From the NCBI RefSeq assembly GCF_023856365.1, contig NC_064551.1:1444501-1508500 (forward strand): a stretch of DNA of 64,000 bases, written 5' to 3'. A program made the position numbers and the translations under genes. Of this stretch, positions 13,855-27,207 are shown piece by piece. Below the pieces are notes generated by a model. The model did not search any database. It was given only the letters and a program-made list of their open reading frames with translations, and was not told the DNA's origin. How positions within the stretch are numbered: the stretch's first letter is position 1; each line of letters opens with the position of its first letter. This stretch comes from Brienomyrus brachyistius. Lineage: Eukaryota; Chordata; Actinopteri; Osteoglossiformes; Mormyridae.

Positions 13855-14137
13855 TGGAAGGGTGGCGTGGGCAGGGAGGCTGAGCATGTAGCAGGGTCAC
13901 CTCATACCGCAGGGTTCGCGGCTTTCGACGTCCTTCCCACACTGTGCGGAGCTTGTGTGCTCTGTTCTGCTCCGCTCGGCTGTGTGCTCTGCAGACTGCT
14001 TCTTGCGGTCCACAGACATGCACCTTCGAAGGATTGCTTCCCATCATCTATACCTTATGTTGGACTATGTCATCTGGGGAAAATTCCACATCGCCCCAAC
14101 CCTCTACTGCATAAATGGTTGGAAAATGACTGGATGA
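13855..14137 (+). mobile_element. old, degenerate SINE-like copy
   Basis: The head gtggcgtgggcagg, cacctcataccgcagggttc, a body with tgtgcggagcttgtgtgctc and an end ggttggaaaatgactggatg follow the same motif order as the GGATGG-tailed SINE, but with heavy divergence. Confidence 0.5.
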
Positions 14138-14597
14138 GGTTTTGACAAGGGTGACCACCTACTCCATGTCAGCTAGGATAGGGTTTGCAAACTACCATTC
14201 CAATTAAAAAGACCAGGATTTCACTTCAGCACTGAGTTCTTGCTGAGTGCTGATTGGTCAGTGTCCTATAGTGATGCATGTGTCACTAATGTTAATGTGA
14301 AACAGCTGGAGTCATTCAATCAAGGAAACAAACCAGTAAAAGCACAAGAGGAGCTGAACTATCTATCAAAGCACAGGAGCCTTTCAGTTTGAAGGTAGAT
14401 TGTAAAACCTGACATAGCGCAGTGTCCCCCCCCCCCATGGATTAGGTGGTCACCCTAATATTAACAACCCCTAAGCAATAGAAACCACCTTTAAATTTAC
14501 TATTAAACATATTTCTCTAACATTGAAAAATTAAGGCTTTGGAAAACATGATTTCATTCCAAATGCTTTCAGTTTTATGGGGTCAGTCAACAATCAA

Positions 14598-14642
14598 ATC
14601 TGCTATCCATCCATCTCTCAACCACTTGTCCTGGTCTGGGTA
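14598..14642 (-). mobile_element. 3' scrap of GGATGG-tailed SINE
   Basis: The sequence tatccatccatctctcaacc followed by acttgtcctg is the reverse complement of the family's 3' end. Nothing else of the element remains. Confidence 0.5.
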
Positions 14643-15141
14643 TATCTAACGCATAATTAAGACATCCATGATAAAACATCACTCACCTTAATGAACTGAT
14701 GTAACATGAACATGATGTCAGCAAGGTTCCCTGAGATATTCAGTTGACAAGTGAAAGTGACAAGATGTTTCAAGATCTTTTTTTGTGATGTGGATGGTAG
14801 TTCTTTGGTGTGGTGAAGCGTTTAGTAAAGTGTTGGCATGTACTCAGATATTACTGGTGGTTTCTAGATATCAGTAAACGTTATCAAATTTCATTGGAAG
14901 ATTCCGGATATAACTCATTGTTCCCTGAAGTTCCCTGGAAATTTCCTGAACCTGTTTACAATATTTACAACTTAGATCCGGCTTATGGTCTTTGTCCACT
15001 CTGCCTTTATTGGAAAACCAAGGACACATGGGCTCAGCCGCCTCCACCCACTCTGTCTCCATCAGCACAACAGCTGTGGCCAGCAGGACGTTGATGCTGA
15101 AAAATAAAGGCCTCTATTTCAGGACATGGTGAAGGAGGTGC

Positions 15142-15324
15142 AGCTAGACCAGTGGTCACCAACTGGCGGATTCCCCTCCGGATCCACACTGAAATACAGT
15201 TGAATCCGGGCAACATATGAATTCTAACCGCTACACTGGCAAATTTTTTCAGAAACAGTGGACTTTGTATTATTAATAGAATTTGGGCCACTGGGAAAAA
15301 TAGCTGGGGACCCCTGAGCTAGAG
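15142..15324. mobile_element. hAT-like miniature element with 8-bp target duplication
   Basis: The element (15150-15316) starts cagtggtcaccaac and ends gctggggacccctg, imperfect inverted termini of the hAT type (CAGnGGT...). The 8-bp flanks agctagac and agctagag match at seven positions, as expected for hAT insertion. It has no coding capacity, so it is non-autonomous. Confidence 0.8.
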
Positions 15325-18063
15325 AATTCCTCCTCATTATGAAACAATGGGGAAGACGTCTTCATGGGAAACCAGGCCTTCGACGTTCCTTTCATTCTGT
15401 CTCACTGACCTGTCCAATTTCCAGTTTTCAGTACCTACTGAGTTCAATCATTATTGCTATGGATTAAATTCACCAGACTTCAGTGCCCGATCTTCCAAAG
15501 CTTGTTCACTAGCTTTGGCCTTTAATTTCCCACCTGTCGCATAGTCTGTGGTTCCAACAACAATACAAAAATAACAGCAAATGTAAAAAATGTTCTTGTC
15601 TTTAAGCAGTCTCGGGACCTGTGGTCTTCATTTTTGTAAGTATTTCTATACCTGACAGTCAATCTGTAAGGAATTCCCAGCCAGTGAAAGACAGCAACAT
15701 TGTCTCCACGCTCCATCCACAACTCCCCTGTAAATTTTAACCACTGAATTGCAGCAAAGCAGGCAATTAACCCGGGCCAGTGCTCTGGATGTCGCTCGAT
15801 TAGGTAGCTAATGCTAGCGTGCAAATCACCCCTCCGAATAATCTTCCCTGGGGTATTGCTCTGCTGACGCTGCTTTCATGTCGCAAACATTGCTGGAACA
15901 TTCTGTGCAGTGTCTAGGCAGGTCCTGCTGCCCTGGGTACGGCACAGTCATGCTTGTCATCTACTGAGGAGTGCACCTTCTAGCAAGCTGCATTGCGGAG
16001 CAGAGGCCCATGGCCCCTAGGCTCAGTTTTGGGTTGAATAATGACCGTAGTTAATCAGGAGCTCAATGTATGTATGCTATTTGTGGAGACATGGAGTTCA
16101 AAGTGTCTGGAATAACATGGCCAGCAGAGTAATCCCATCACTGTTGGGCACTCAAGCGAGGCCTTTAACCCCAGAATGCCCCGGGGTACTGTGTGCTACA
16201 TCAGCTCCCTCTCTGACCTCAAGCTTGTACGTCACTTCCGACACAATGATCCACAGCTAAATTAACGTAACACGTAAATATATAAACACTTTGTGGTCAA
16301 CAAATCTTTGTCATCTAATTGTTCCGAGCTACATTTTGGCAATTATCAGGGGGAGTGCAGCAAAACAAACGAACCAATGGAGACAGGGGCGTCTGGGATA
16401 TGCAGGTCCCTCTGCGTTCACCACAAGAAACATCTGATCTCCTGGCCCTGGTCAGGTGATCCAGCATACAGAGAGTTCCTGAGGCAATGAAGGCCATCAG
16501 ATGTCCTCAGCAGATCACATTTTTTCTTGACTTTCAGAAGTGGCCTGGAAAGCCAAGTGAGTCACGCTACGATTACGTAAGGCGTCATTGTTATTTGCAC
16601 TTGCGAGGAGTCGTAAAAACGTCGTCACAAACCACTAGGCCATAATTACCAGGACCAAATACACAAACAAGCGACCGCATCTTAATGACATACATTGTGA
16701 AAAACCAAGACCTGAGCAGTGATGAATCTTATGAAAACACGGGCGGATAGCTCATCAGAACATAATCAGCGTGTAACACAACAAACCTAGAGGAAACGCG
16801 GGAGGTCTGTTAATGTTTGAAGCATCTGAAGCAGCCTGAAGGATAATTACATAACAAGTAGGGCATACAAGGTCATTCAGCTAGTTGTGCTTGCTTGGAT
16901 ATTTAATATCTAAGTTATGATAACATTGTACACTTCTGCTGATATGAGTCAATTCAAGGTCTATGCCACAGACACACTGCTAGGAGGACTGTAGTACTGT
17001 AAAAAGCACCCCCATCAGATTTTTTCTGCATTTATATAATTTTCACATACTCAGCCAAAACTGAATATTACATAAAAGACAAGCTGAGCCCCTGTAGCGG
17101 CTAAATAACACACAAAGACACTTATTTATTTACTGAAGAAAATGCTGCAGCATGGAATGGCTCCAAACGTCATCTTTAGGCAGAACTGCTACTCAAACAG
17201 CCCCTATTCAGCCTCCAACATCACCGCTGGATAATCTTACGGCACGCCTCCATTTCACCGTCCTCTGCGCCTCCACGACTTGTCAAACCGCCTGAGAACC
17301 ACACTGGAGTTCATCACCATAAAGCTTCAGTAGGACTGAGATCCAGACCAGCCCGATCCAAACTTCTTCAGCCACTGTGATGATGATCTGCTAGTGTTTA
17401 AGCTCACAGTCCTGCTGCATCCTCCCGCTACACTTCAGCTCACAGAGGGACGACCTGACATTTCCCAGCAGCATAGAGAGCACAGTTATGGCGGTTAGCT
17501 GTCCAGACCATTATAATATCACCCCCACATTTTCGGTTAAGCAATCTTGGGGAAAAAAAACACGACCAACATTTGCAAAAAACATTCATTTCTGACTGTC
17601 CATAGAGCACCATTCAATATATAATAAGTGCTCTTCATGTATAACATGTCTATGTTTGCTAAAATATTGAAATGACTTACCCTTAGTCAGTATTTACTTA
17701 AATGTATTTGACTTTTTACACACATAATCATTGCACATTTGAACGTCACACACAAAGCATGTGGAGTCATTCCTTTCAGATTTGCATCACCACGTCTGCG
17801 CAGTTGCTGTATCGCTCCACTGGGTCTACATTAGCCCATTTACATATTGCAACTGCTGACGTGAGGCACTGCTTTCAGTCTGGCAGCTGTGTAATTACAC
17901 TGCTTGGCGCATTCTACCATCCTACAGTTTTACAATGTTTGATGTAGAACTTAAAACCACAAATGCTCTAAAAATCTGAACACACCGTAAGGTTTTACTT
18001 ACTTACTTATGGCTAAATACCATTTATTTTAAGTGGCAAAAGGGAGACTTACTGTAAAATGGT

Positions 18064-18069
<6 letters not shown>
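15325..18069. other. intergenic, no gene recognised
   Basis: No exon, RNA gene or clear repeat family is supported in this stretch. Confidence 0.4.

Positions 18070-18094
<25 letters not shown>
18070..18094. repeat. (GT)n microsatellite
   Basis: About twelve uninterrupted GT units. Confidence 0.95.
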
Positions 18095-18096
<2 letters not shown>

Positions 18097-20992
18097 TTGG
18101 GAATGCGTCTGCAGATCTATTCAGGTGACACTCAATGTAAAGGACTGATATTGCCATAAATGTATTAAAATCTGTGGGACATTCACATCGTCTACGTTCA
18201 GACTACAGGACGTCCTGACCTTTGATGTCGGCCGTCCTGAAACGATCAGCACAGCGGCACTATTCTCTGAAATGGCTCCATCTTGTTTTCTCCCAGCATG
18301 CTTGCTTCAAGGTTTCGTGAAACTTTCCCTTATCAGCAGGAACTCTCAAGTTCCTAGAATGGAAATATGATTGTTCCCACCATTGCACATGTAGAGGAAA
18401 TTAGCTTGGAGGGCTTGTTGTTCTTCAACAGTGAGATAAGAATTCCATAGTCATGCAAGGTTTTAGATGTATTCTTTTTTCTTTTTTTAATTTTGACAAA
18501 GTGTCAAGATAATCATTCTAGGGAATGTGTACAAGTATGTGCTTCTGGCCTGAAGCCATTGCAAAGCCACATGGAAACGTGAGGGAGCGAAACTCTCAGC
18601 TCTGCTGCCTGCGCATTGTGGGCATTACGAAATGTTGATTTAGGGCAAATTGTTTGCGAAGGCTCCACCTCTCCTGCACATGAAAGCAAAAGAACAGCAC
18701 GGCCAGAGGGACAGGAAGCTGCCGGTACCCCAGCCAGCCCCCATCAGTGGGAGCTGCGGTCCCTCCCGGCCTGCGGTCACCTGCTAGGGAAAGGCCCTTC
18801 TCCCACTGCCTCTTGCTTGGTCCAGGAACACGGGGCATGATGCTCAAGCAGCCCGACAAGGCATCCTCTCCTGCATAACAATAATTTATTATCATTAAAT
18901 TCAGTGAGACTAATCCGGTTATACATGCCTTTTACGGTGCCTTTGACCACATTAAGCCTCCATTCATGCCAGGATCATATTTCCCATCCAGGCAACACAG
19001 TGCCTCCATCCCATAATACGAAGCATCGGAAGTGTTCTTTTTGCAGAGAAAATCCTGACGCTGTGGATACAGAGAGACTTTGTGCGTGGGCTCATGGGGA
19101 TCGTTTGGTGTGGCGGGCGCGGGGGCTAAGCGCGACCCCCCAGTAAAGGCCCCTTGGGCTGGGACGAGCGGTCCGGGGCTGAGCAGCCTGCAGGTGTAGG
19201 GATGCCCCGATCTGGAGGGATGCCCTAATCCATGCCTTCCCAGCTGGTGCGAGTCACCAACCCACGGGGACTGTGACAGCTTGACTCTGTGGCTTCGTTC
19301 AGCACTCAAACACGATACCACAGTCTGTCGCACTGCAAAGTCATTCTGTCACAGTCTGTTTCCTGTGTCATCCTGGGACCACGGGGAAAAAAATCAATTT
19401 CCTAAACTTCAGAAAATAAAATATGCACCAAGCAGAGTGAATCGGCTACTGTAACTAAGAAAACATCATATCTGTAATTTTGGTGATTTTCAGGCTTTTG
19501 GTGCGCTAGACAATGAAATACGCAGGAAAATAATGTTTAAGAAACAATAATTTTGCAGATATGAGGTTTTCTTAGTTAGTGAACTATATATATATCTCTC
19601 TGTGCGTGTGTGTGTGTGTATGTAAAAACATATACAGTAATAACATAACAACATTAAATCTAAGCACTGCAGCTCCGCATCCCCAGAGCATGGAACTCAA
19701 TTTCAGTTCAATTTTTAATTACAGTGAAAGAATGCTGAGTGATAACTGTTGATGTTTTCTGTATTACAATTCAGCTAATAAATGCAAGCCTCTGCTGGCT
19801 GGAACTCCAGACGGAGACAGCCAGCACTGCCTTGGTCATCGCAAGCCCAATGGCTTCCTGTCAGACATTTACATAAACCATAACAATAATGCCGGGGTAG
19901 CCAGTCCCGATTCTGCCGCTTTGGCGGGTAGATCTGAGCAGACTCCTGTTGGTTCCTCTAGTGAGTCCCTTAAGTCAAACACACCAGCAAGTTCTGAAGC
20001 TTTCAATTAGACAGTGAATATACATTGATCCAGCAGTTGGTTACATTAACTCCAGTTCCAGCTGGGCTAGCAGTAGAGACCACAGAGGAAGGACAGGACA
20101 CAGATAGGACCTCTCCTCGTGTCAGAGTCAAAGGGACATGCACATCACAGCGATGCCTGGCACCCCCCTTGAAGCTGTGGCCAACTCTGGTTCAGTCAAA
20201 CTGATTGTAGTTTTCGCTTATTTCACGAGTAAATGCAGAGATTTTTTAGAAATTTCTTGCAAATCTCTGCTGTAACAAAAAGAGAGAAACTTGATAAATA
20301 CAATAACAGGAAAAATAGGAAAGCAGATGGCTTGATTATAGAAAACAATTTTCACTTGCCTGTACTGAGCTTGAGAACACACAGAGCTGTCTATACTCCT
20401 CTGCTAATCCTAGCTGGATCTCCATAGTGTGTGATTTAAGAGCTTAAGTGTTTCCTTAGGTGGTTCATCTCCCTAAGCCTCTTTTCATGACTCACCCACG
20501 TCATGCCCAGGACCAAGCCGGGAGATCGCTCAGCCTCTGCGTGTCAACCGCAGCCGCAAGGTCCTGCTGATAGGGGAACCATGGCTGTGAGAGGAACAGG
20601 CCATGTCCATGGTGCCGAGCTCGCGCTTGTCATATGTAACATGTGATCCAGCCAGTTTCCAGAACGCGAAGGAAGGAAAGAAGGAAGTGGAGAAACATCT
20701 AAGTGTATGTCATTGGGCTGCTGAAGGAGGGCTGAGAACTTGGAGGTAACCTGCACAACACGGGAAGAACACGCAAATGTCACACATCAAGCAGTGCGTT
20801 CAAAATTCACTGCCAGTGGCTTCACACAAAACACAGACTAATGACAATAATGAATGAATAAATAAATGTGTTGTGCAAAATAGTGAAAATTATAGGGATT
20901 ATACATAGCAGTAGCAATATCAGGGGGGTGGGTTAGGGTTAGGTGTGCAGACGGTTGGGAAACAATTATGAATTAAGTTGTTCGGTGGAATT
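18095..20992. other. intergenic, no gene recognised
   Basis: Apart from a small AT/GT microsatellite near 19,590-19,625, I see no repeat, exon or RNA gene. Confidence 0.4.
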
Positions 20993-21778
20993 GCAGACAG
21001 GAGTGCTAAGGCAGAGGTGTGCAGAGGAGCCTGATGGGACGAGGAAAGAAGCTGGCGGTCTGCGTTCAAATGCAGACAGGAGTGCTAAGGCAGAGGTGTG
21101 CAGAGGAGCCTGATGGGACGAGGAAAGAAGCTGGTGGTCTGCGTTCAAATGCAGACAGGAGTGCTAAGGCAGAGGTATGCAGAAGAACCTGATGGGACGA
21201 GGAAGGGAGCTGGTGGTCTGCGTTCAAATGCAGACAGAAGTGCTAAGGCAGAGGTGTGCAGAAGAGCCTGATGGGACGAGGAAGGAAGCTGGTGGTCTGC
21301 GTTCAAATGCAGACAGAAGTGCTAAGGCAGAGGTGTGCAGAAGAGCCTGATGGGACGAGGAAGGAAGCTGGTGGTCTGCGTTCAAATGCAGACAGGAGTG
21401 CTAAGGCAGAGGTGTGCAGAGGAGCCTGATGGGATGAGGAAGGAAGCTGGCGGTCTGCGTTCAAATGCAGACAGGAGTGCTAAGGCAGAGGTGTGCAGAG
21501 GAGCCTGATGGGACGAGGAAAGAAGCTGGTGGTCTGCGTTCAAATGCAGACAGGAGTGCTAAGGCAGAGGTGTGCAGAGGAGCCTGATGGGACGAGGAAA
21601 GAAGCTGGCGGTCTGCGTTCAAATGCAGACAGGAGTGCTAAGGCAGAGGTGTGCAGAGGAGCCTGATGGGATGAGGAAGGAAGCTGGCGGTCTGCGTTCA
21701 AATGCAGACAGAAGTGCTAAGGCAGAGGTGTGCAGAGGAGCCTGATGGGACGAGGAAGGGAGCTGCTGGTCTGTGTTC
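20993..21778. repeat. 79-bp tandem repeat, about ten copies
   Basis: The motif gcagacaggagtgctaaggc recurs exactly every 79 bp (for example 20993, 21072, 21151, 21230 and on to 21704). Copies differ at only a few sites (ggcggtctgcg or ggtggtctgcg; cagaggagcc or cagaagagcc), with some variants in adjacent units, as expected from unequal exchange. There are no unique spacers. Confidence 0.97.
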
Positions 21779-22284
21779 ATACCCAGCACCACATGCATGC
21801 GTCATCTTGCCACCCATAATTCCACAGTTTAGCTTGCTTATGTTTATTGTACACAGGGCGCTTCCTCATCCAGCTGCCTCAATGCTGTTAACGGGGGTAT
21901 CTGGCTAACATGACACGTCAATTATACACATATTAAAAAAGGAAGATCTGAATCGTGGGTTGGGATAGTTGTACACCAATCAATTTATCGAATTTTTCCT
22001 TGGATAAGACCTGTACAGGCCATTAATTACTTTATAAGTCAGCAATTTTGAAGTCTATTATCAGGTCAATGTGCAGTCAGCGATGAGGAATAAACATGAT
22101 GTTCTCATATTTTAAAGTTCATTTTTCTTGAACTTTAGAATAGAAGGGGTTTGAGTCATATTGTCTGAAAAACGATTTTTATTTTTTTTGCATGAACGGC
22201 AAAAAAAATACTGATTCAGAAAATCCAATAATCATATAAAACATTGAAAATGTACTTTTGTCCGTTTTCATTACAAAGCAAGAA

Positions 22285-22635
22285 CATTCCAGGTTTAGCA
22301 TTCCCTCCCGATTCCCCCAGGTTTCCCCATTTCCTTGAGTCTCTCCTGATTCTCCCAGGACTTTCCCCATTTCCTCAGGTCTCTCCTGAATCCCCCATGT
22401 GTCTCTCTATTTGCCCAGGTCTCCCCTGATTTCCCCATGTCTCTCTAAATTCCCCCGGGTCTCCCCTGATTTCCCTGGGTCTCCCCTGATTTCCCCATGT
22501 CTCTCTAAATTCCCCCGGGTCTCCCCTGATTTCCCTGGGTCTCCCCTGATTTCCCCATGTCTCTCTAAATTCCCCCGGGTCTCCCCAATTTCCCTGGGTC
22601 TCTCCTGAATTCACCAGGTCTCTTCCAATTTTTTG
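22285..22635. repeat. C/T-rich tandem repeat, 60-bp higher-order unit
   Basis: Short units of the form tcccccgggtctcccctgat are organised into exact 60-bp blocks at 22,441, 22,501 and 22,561, with diverged units on both sides. Open frames on both strands here reflect the repeat and not a gene. Confidence 0.9.
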
Positions 22636-23057
22636 CTTCTCCCACTGTCCTTCCACCTCACCATTTCTCCTATTAAACTCCTGGTTCCCCACATCCACGC
22701 TTTAATGATTGTGAGGATCTATTTCCTACCCACTTGGCAAATTTTATGGGCAGGTGGGGACCCCCATAATGTTGGCAGGTATGATTCAGACCGGTCTAGA
22801 GTTTAGGACATAAAAGTCATTTTAAAAGCCAGGAGCAGTCGTGGCGGATGTCAGGGATGGTACAGATAAGCACAGTCAGCAGCACCAGTGAATTGTTAAA
22901 GAGGTTAGTGAGAGGGTATCCAGCGGATGGAGGAGATTTCGTTGTAGCGATGGATTTGGAGAGATCCTGAGTGGGCAGCACTGTAGCCTCACACTTCCAC
23001 GGTTGGCTGTCCCCAGTCTAAAAACACGTAATCAAGTGCCCCAAAATTGGTTATAAT

Positions 23058-23345
23058 GTAAATGTATGTGTATTCTGTGATAGGCTGTTGTCCCCCTGTC
23101 TCATGCTCTGTGCCACCCTGTGATAGGCTGGTGTCCCCCAACCTCATGCCCTGTGCTGTCCTCTGATAGGCTGGTGTCCCCTGCCTAGTGCCCTGTGCTG
23201 CCTTATGATAGGCTGGTGTCCCCTGCCTAGTGCCCTGTGTTGCACTGTGATAGGCCGGTGTCCCCTACCTCATGCTCTGTGCTGTCCAATGATAAGTTGG
23301 TGTCCCCCTGACTCATTTCCTGTGCTGCCCTGGATGGCTCCAGAT
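23058..23345. repeat. about 43-bp tandem repeat derived from a SINE-like segment
   Basis: The motif tgtgataggctggtgtcccc with a following ctcatgccctgtgctg repeats about six times with divergence. The words resemble the cctgtgatgggctggcccc portion of the dispersed SINE, suggesting the array grew from part of such an element. Confidence 0.8.
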
Positions 23346-23954
23346 TTACTGAGGTCCTGCACTGGATGAGTGGCTGTGGAAAATGAATGACTTTTTCATT
23401 CTTACTGAAGGTCACTGAAACAGCACAGGCTGCTGTGATCCCAGTCCTGTCAGTGTGTAGTAAACATGAAAGATGAATGGACGGCTTTTTCTTTTGCCCT
23501 TAAGCTTAAAGTAATGGGTATCAGACCACTGTGCAGAGCTTTCCTGTTGTGTGATAGTCATTTCATTCACTGGAAGACCATCTTCCATTTTCATTTCAGC
23601 TTGTGGCATTGCAGCTTAAGATAATGGCGCGTCAAAGCACAGTGAATATACAAACAAACGTTGTCGCTACTCTTGTTTTCAAAGGAGCTATTTTATTTAC
23701 AACCTGCAGCAGTAGGCTGCGCGGTGACCCCGTACTAACGCTGTCAATGCCATGCTGAAGTCTAAATCAGCCTTTAGACACGTGACAGCAGTTTGTACAA
23801 ATGCTAGCAAAGATCGAAAGGATCCAGGAGAATGAAAAATTCTTCTATTCAACATCAGCGCATATATTAAAATAACCGAATACAAGAATTCAGTGGAAAT
23901 GGACAAGGTTAGGCGGGGGGCCAGTAAGCAACAAGTACTGCTGGCATCCCATTC

Positions 23955-24024
23955 AGACTGTCCCCTGGGATAGGCAACAGGCTCACAGCAACCCTGAGCA
24001 AGCGGAGATGGATGGATGGATGTC
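23955..24024 (+). mobile_element. 3' end of a GGATGG-tailed SINE
   Basis: The sequence gggataggcaacaggctcac with a final agatggatggatggatg matches the family's 3' end. The rest is absent. Confidence 0.65.
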
Positions 24025-24221
24025 CCGTCCCGTCCCCCTCAAGTACAGAACAGCAAACAAGCAAAAAGTAAAAGTATAGCCCTACCCCCCCCCCATTATG
24101 GCCTTTCTTCAAGAATGCAAAGCAATTAAGCAAGTGCTCAGCATAAGGTGATAATGATAAATCCTCTATTTGCCATTTGCACACATATGAGTACAGGTGA
24201 ACTGGAATGCTTCTCTTTGTC

Positions 24222-24397
24222 TCCCCATAGCTTGGGGGTCACAGTGCAGGGTCAGCCAATAAGTGGGGCCCCTGGAGCTGAGGGTTAAGGGCCTTGCTCA
24301 AGGGCCTACGGACGTGTCACTATTCTGCCAAGGCCTGAACCAGCGATCTTCCGATCACAGGCTCAGAGACTTAGCTTGCTGAGCCACTCACTGCCAA
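24222..24397 (-). mobile_element. tRNA-headed SINE, reverse orientation
   Basis: Read on the minus strand it begins gtggctcagcaagctaagtc, then cctgtgatcggaagatcgct and ggttcaggccttggcag, then gcccttgagcaaggccctta. This matches the element at 8,098-8,340. Confidence 0.75.
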
Positions 24398-26462
24398 TAA
24401 AGTGAAGGGTCTGAGAACATAAACCAGCTTGGAGTGAGCGGGCAGGTGGTCAGATGTAATGGACAAGATTAGCGTCAGTGTGGATGACCGAGACGCTGCC
24501 TGGAGGTGAGGAACTGTGGCCAGAGGCGGCTTTTTACAGCAATTAGCAGGTTGGACATTCCTAAGCGTGGAGTCCCCGATGATGAGCCACCTCCCTATCC
24601 ACAAGCACGCTGCTGAAAGTGGGGAGCCTATTTTTAGGCTGCTGGTGAGCTGTATGCAGAGGCACTAGGAGCTCGGCAGGCTGACCCAGGTCACGAGCTG
24701 CTGGCTCCCCACTGGGAAGAGCTACACAGTTCAGCTGGGTCGATGTGAATCCAGTGGCTAAGGCCATGCCAACCTGTGGTTCCAGCACAAGGGCCAGACT
24801 CTGAGTGGACAATACCTGTGCCTTTCTGTCACTTGCAAATGTTAGTCAGTGCAGCACGCAATACAAATGCAGCAGAGAGATGCGTCCTCAGCAAAAGGTA
24901 GCCTGCACTGCTTTTCCCATCCTATTTGCATTTATATTTGTTTCGCAGACACATTTGTCCAAAGTGAATTATACGTGAGGAAGATAATATGCAAAAGCAT
25001 ACAGCTGTCAAGGAGACAGATGCTTCTAGCCTAAGTTTCCAAAGATGCACCAGAAACAAACAGAAGATGTTGTGTGGAGATGATAACAGTAAAACGCTGC
25101 ATACGTTTTCTGTTCTGGTGCATATTAAATTCATTAATTAAATTAGCCTGCTTCATTAAACTTGCTCACTGCTCCCTTGCTGTGCTCCTGTTACACGTGC
25201 TTCATGGAGACAACCACGGGAATCTATTCATTCCTGTGTTTTTGAAACTGCATTGTCACTGAACTAGTGAATTTTCATGGAAAGGTAATGATGCAGCTAG
25301 AAACACAGGCTCATTCTTCACTGGTACTGGAGGAAGAGCTCTAAGGGGGAAATGGGTGTGGCACACAATGTATCCTCCACAGCCCCCCCTGTTGGTGCAG
25401 AGAGCACATGGCAGCAGGATACTAGAATGTGGGCATGGTGTTAAAGGATCATCGGGATCCATTTGGATGAGACAAATAGAGTATTATGCCCACAGACGTA
25501 TTTATTTTGTTGTGACTGCCTGTGGGGGTGTCACTGTTTCCCGTTTCCAGCTCTGGTGGCCCGCACTGCACCTTGCCGCTGCTCTGCATCACCTGGGCAT
25601 GATAACTGCTCCCCACACCTGATTGGTGGATGCCCAAACCAAGCCCAGCTCTCATTGGCTATTGCACTGATTGTGGCATGGTGCCCTGGTGCTACCTGTG
25701 TGCCTGTGCTTGGAGTAAATAGTAAATAGTGTAAATAGTGTAGTAAATCCTACTGTGGCTAATAATTAATCTGCTTATGTTACTGATGTACTGATGTTAA
25801 GGAAGGGAGCAGGTATACATTTTTAGTTTGTGTTCTATTTTGTTTTGTGACAATTAGGAAGGTTAAGGTTTGTTTATTTGCTGTTGTTGGACAGGTTACA
25901 ATGTTTGCAGTGCCTCACTCCCAAGGTCACTTGCACTTGCTTCCTCTTGTTGGAACTCCTCTGTTGTTATTGATATCCACTGAATAACGTGATACATTGA
26001 GAATTGGGGACAGGACAACCCCAGTGGTGTCACCAGAAATTTTGATTGGGGTGGCAACAAGGGTGGCCGTATATCTACTTACATCCATCCCTGGACCCAC
26101 TTTATTAACTGACATGCTCAGGACTCTGCTCTCCCTAGACCAGGACGGCGATATGCAGGTATAACCAGCCGGACTCCTGGTTATCTGGTCTACAGTTTTA
26201 TGTTGCATCACTGAGACCCAGCAGCTCCCTACGCCCAGTTTATATTCTGGCTTTCTTTGCTGCCGGAGTAGCTCCATCTAAAATGTTGGCATCAACACCT
26301 CTGTGATCTTACATGAGTCATTCAAGCCAAAAATACCCATATAAGAAATGGACCAACGAGCGAAAACCAGACCAAGTGACAAGCTCACCAAGACTGACCA
26401 AGAAGCACTGGTAAAATTTTCCTTGAGGGGGTACAACTAACTTATTAACGCAGTTACTACTC
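24398..26462. other. intergenic, no gene recognised
   Basis: No exon or RNA gene is supported. Confidence 0.4.
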
Positions 26463-26823
26463 AAGTACAAATCCATCCATCCATTTTCCAAACCACTTAT
26501 CCTACTGGGTCGCGAGGGTCCGGAGCCTATCCCGGAAGCAATGGACACGAGGCAGGGAACAACCCAGGATGGGGGGCCAGCCCATCACAGGGCACACTCA
26601 CACACCACTCACTCACCTATGCACCTATGGGCAATTTAGCAAGTCCAATTAGCCTCAGCATGTTTTTGGACTGTGGGGGGAAACCGGAGTACCCGAAGGA
26701 AACCCCACGACAACATGGGGAGAACATGCAAACTCTGCACACATGTAACCCAGGAGGAGACTCGAACCCGGGTCCCAGAGGTGTGAGGCAACAATGCTAA
26801 CTACTGCACCACCATGCCGCCCC
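26463..26823 (-). mobile_element. near-complete GGATGG-tailed SINE, reverse orientation
   Basis: It starts tccatccatccattttccaa and ends with the reverse of the head, ctgcaccaccatgccgcccc, including gactcgaacccgggtcccag (reverse B box). It is nearly the same as the plus-strand copy at 31,468-31,834 along its length. Confidence 0.9.
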
Positions 26824-26998
26824 CCCAAGTACAACTCATGTACAAATATACAAACTGCATGAAATACATGAAGCGTTATGATTGGTTAATGATGCACAAA
26901 CATGGAATCAGTACGTAACACTTCATTTCCGGTTAAATGATACATTAAGTATGTGTGTACTACTATATTATCTGTGCCCCTCAATAAAGTGCTACCAA

Positions 26999-27207
26999 AG
27001 TTTAAATGCCAATCCATCACAGGGCACAAGGCTGGGGCACACACTGGATGGGATGCCAGTCTACCACAGGGCACACTACCTGCATGAACACAGACTAAAG
27101 GAGGAACCGGGACTACTTGGCATGGACAGGACACTCAAACTCCACCAACACAGAGAGGTGAGGCCGGATCAGAATGCTGGACGCGAGTGAGCTACTTAGC
27201 AAGGCCC
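26999..27207 (-). mobile_element. dispersed repeat fragment, family uncertain
   Basis: The sequence ccaatccatcacagggcaca, then ggatgggatgccagtctacc and acaggacactcaaactccac resembles the middle of a fish SINE or a LINE-derived tail in reverse orientation. Boundaries are approximate. Confidence 0.5.

Noticed and set aside
22375..22698. 107-codon minus-strand frame with repeated GDPGEFRETWGNQGRP
   Set aside because: It is generated by the 60-bp C/T-rich tandem repeat.
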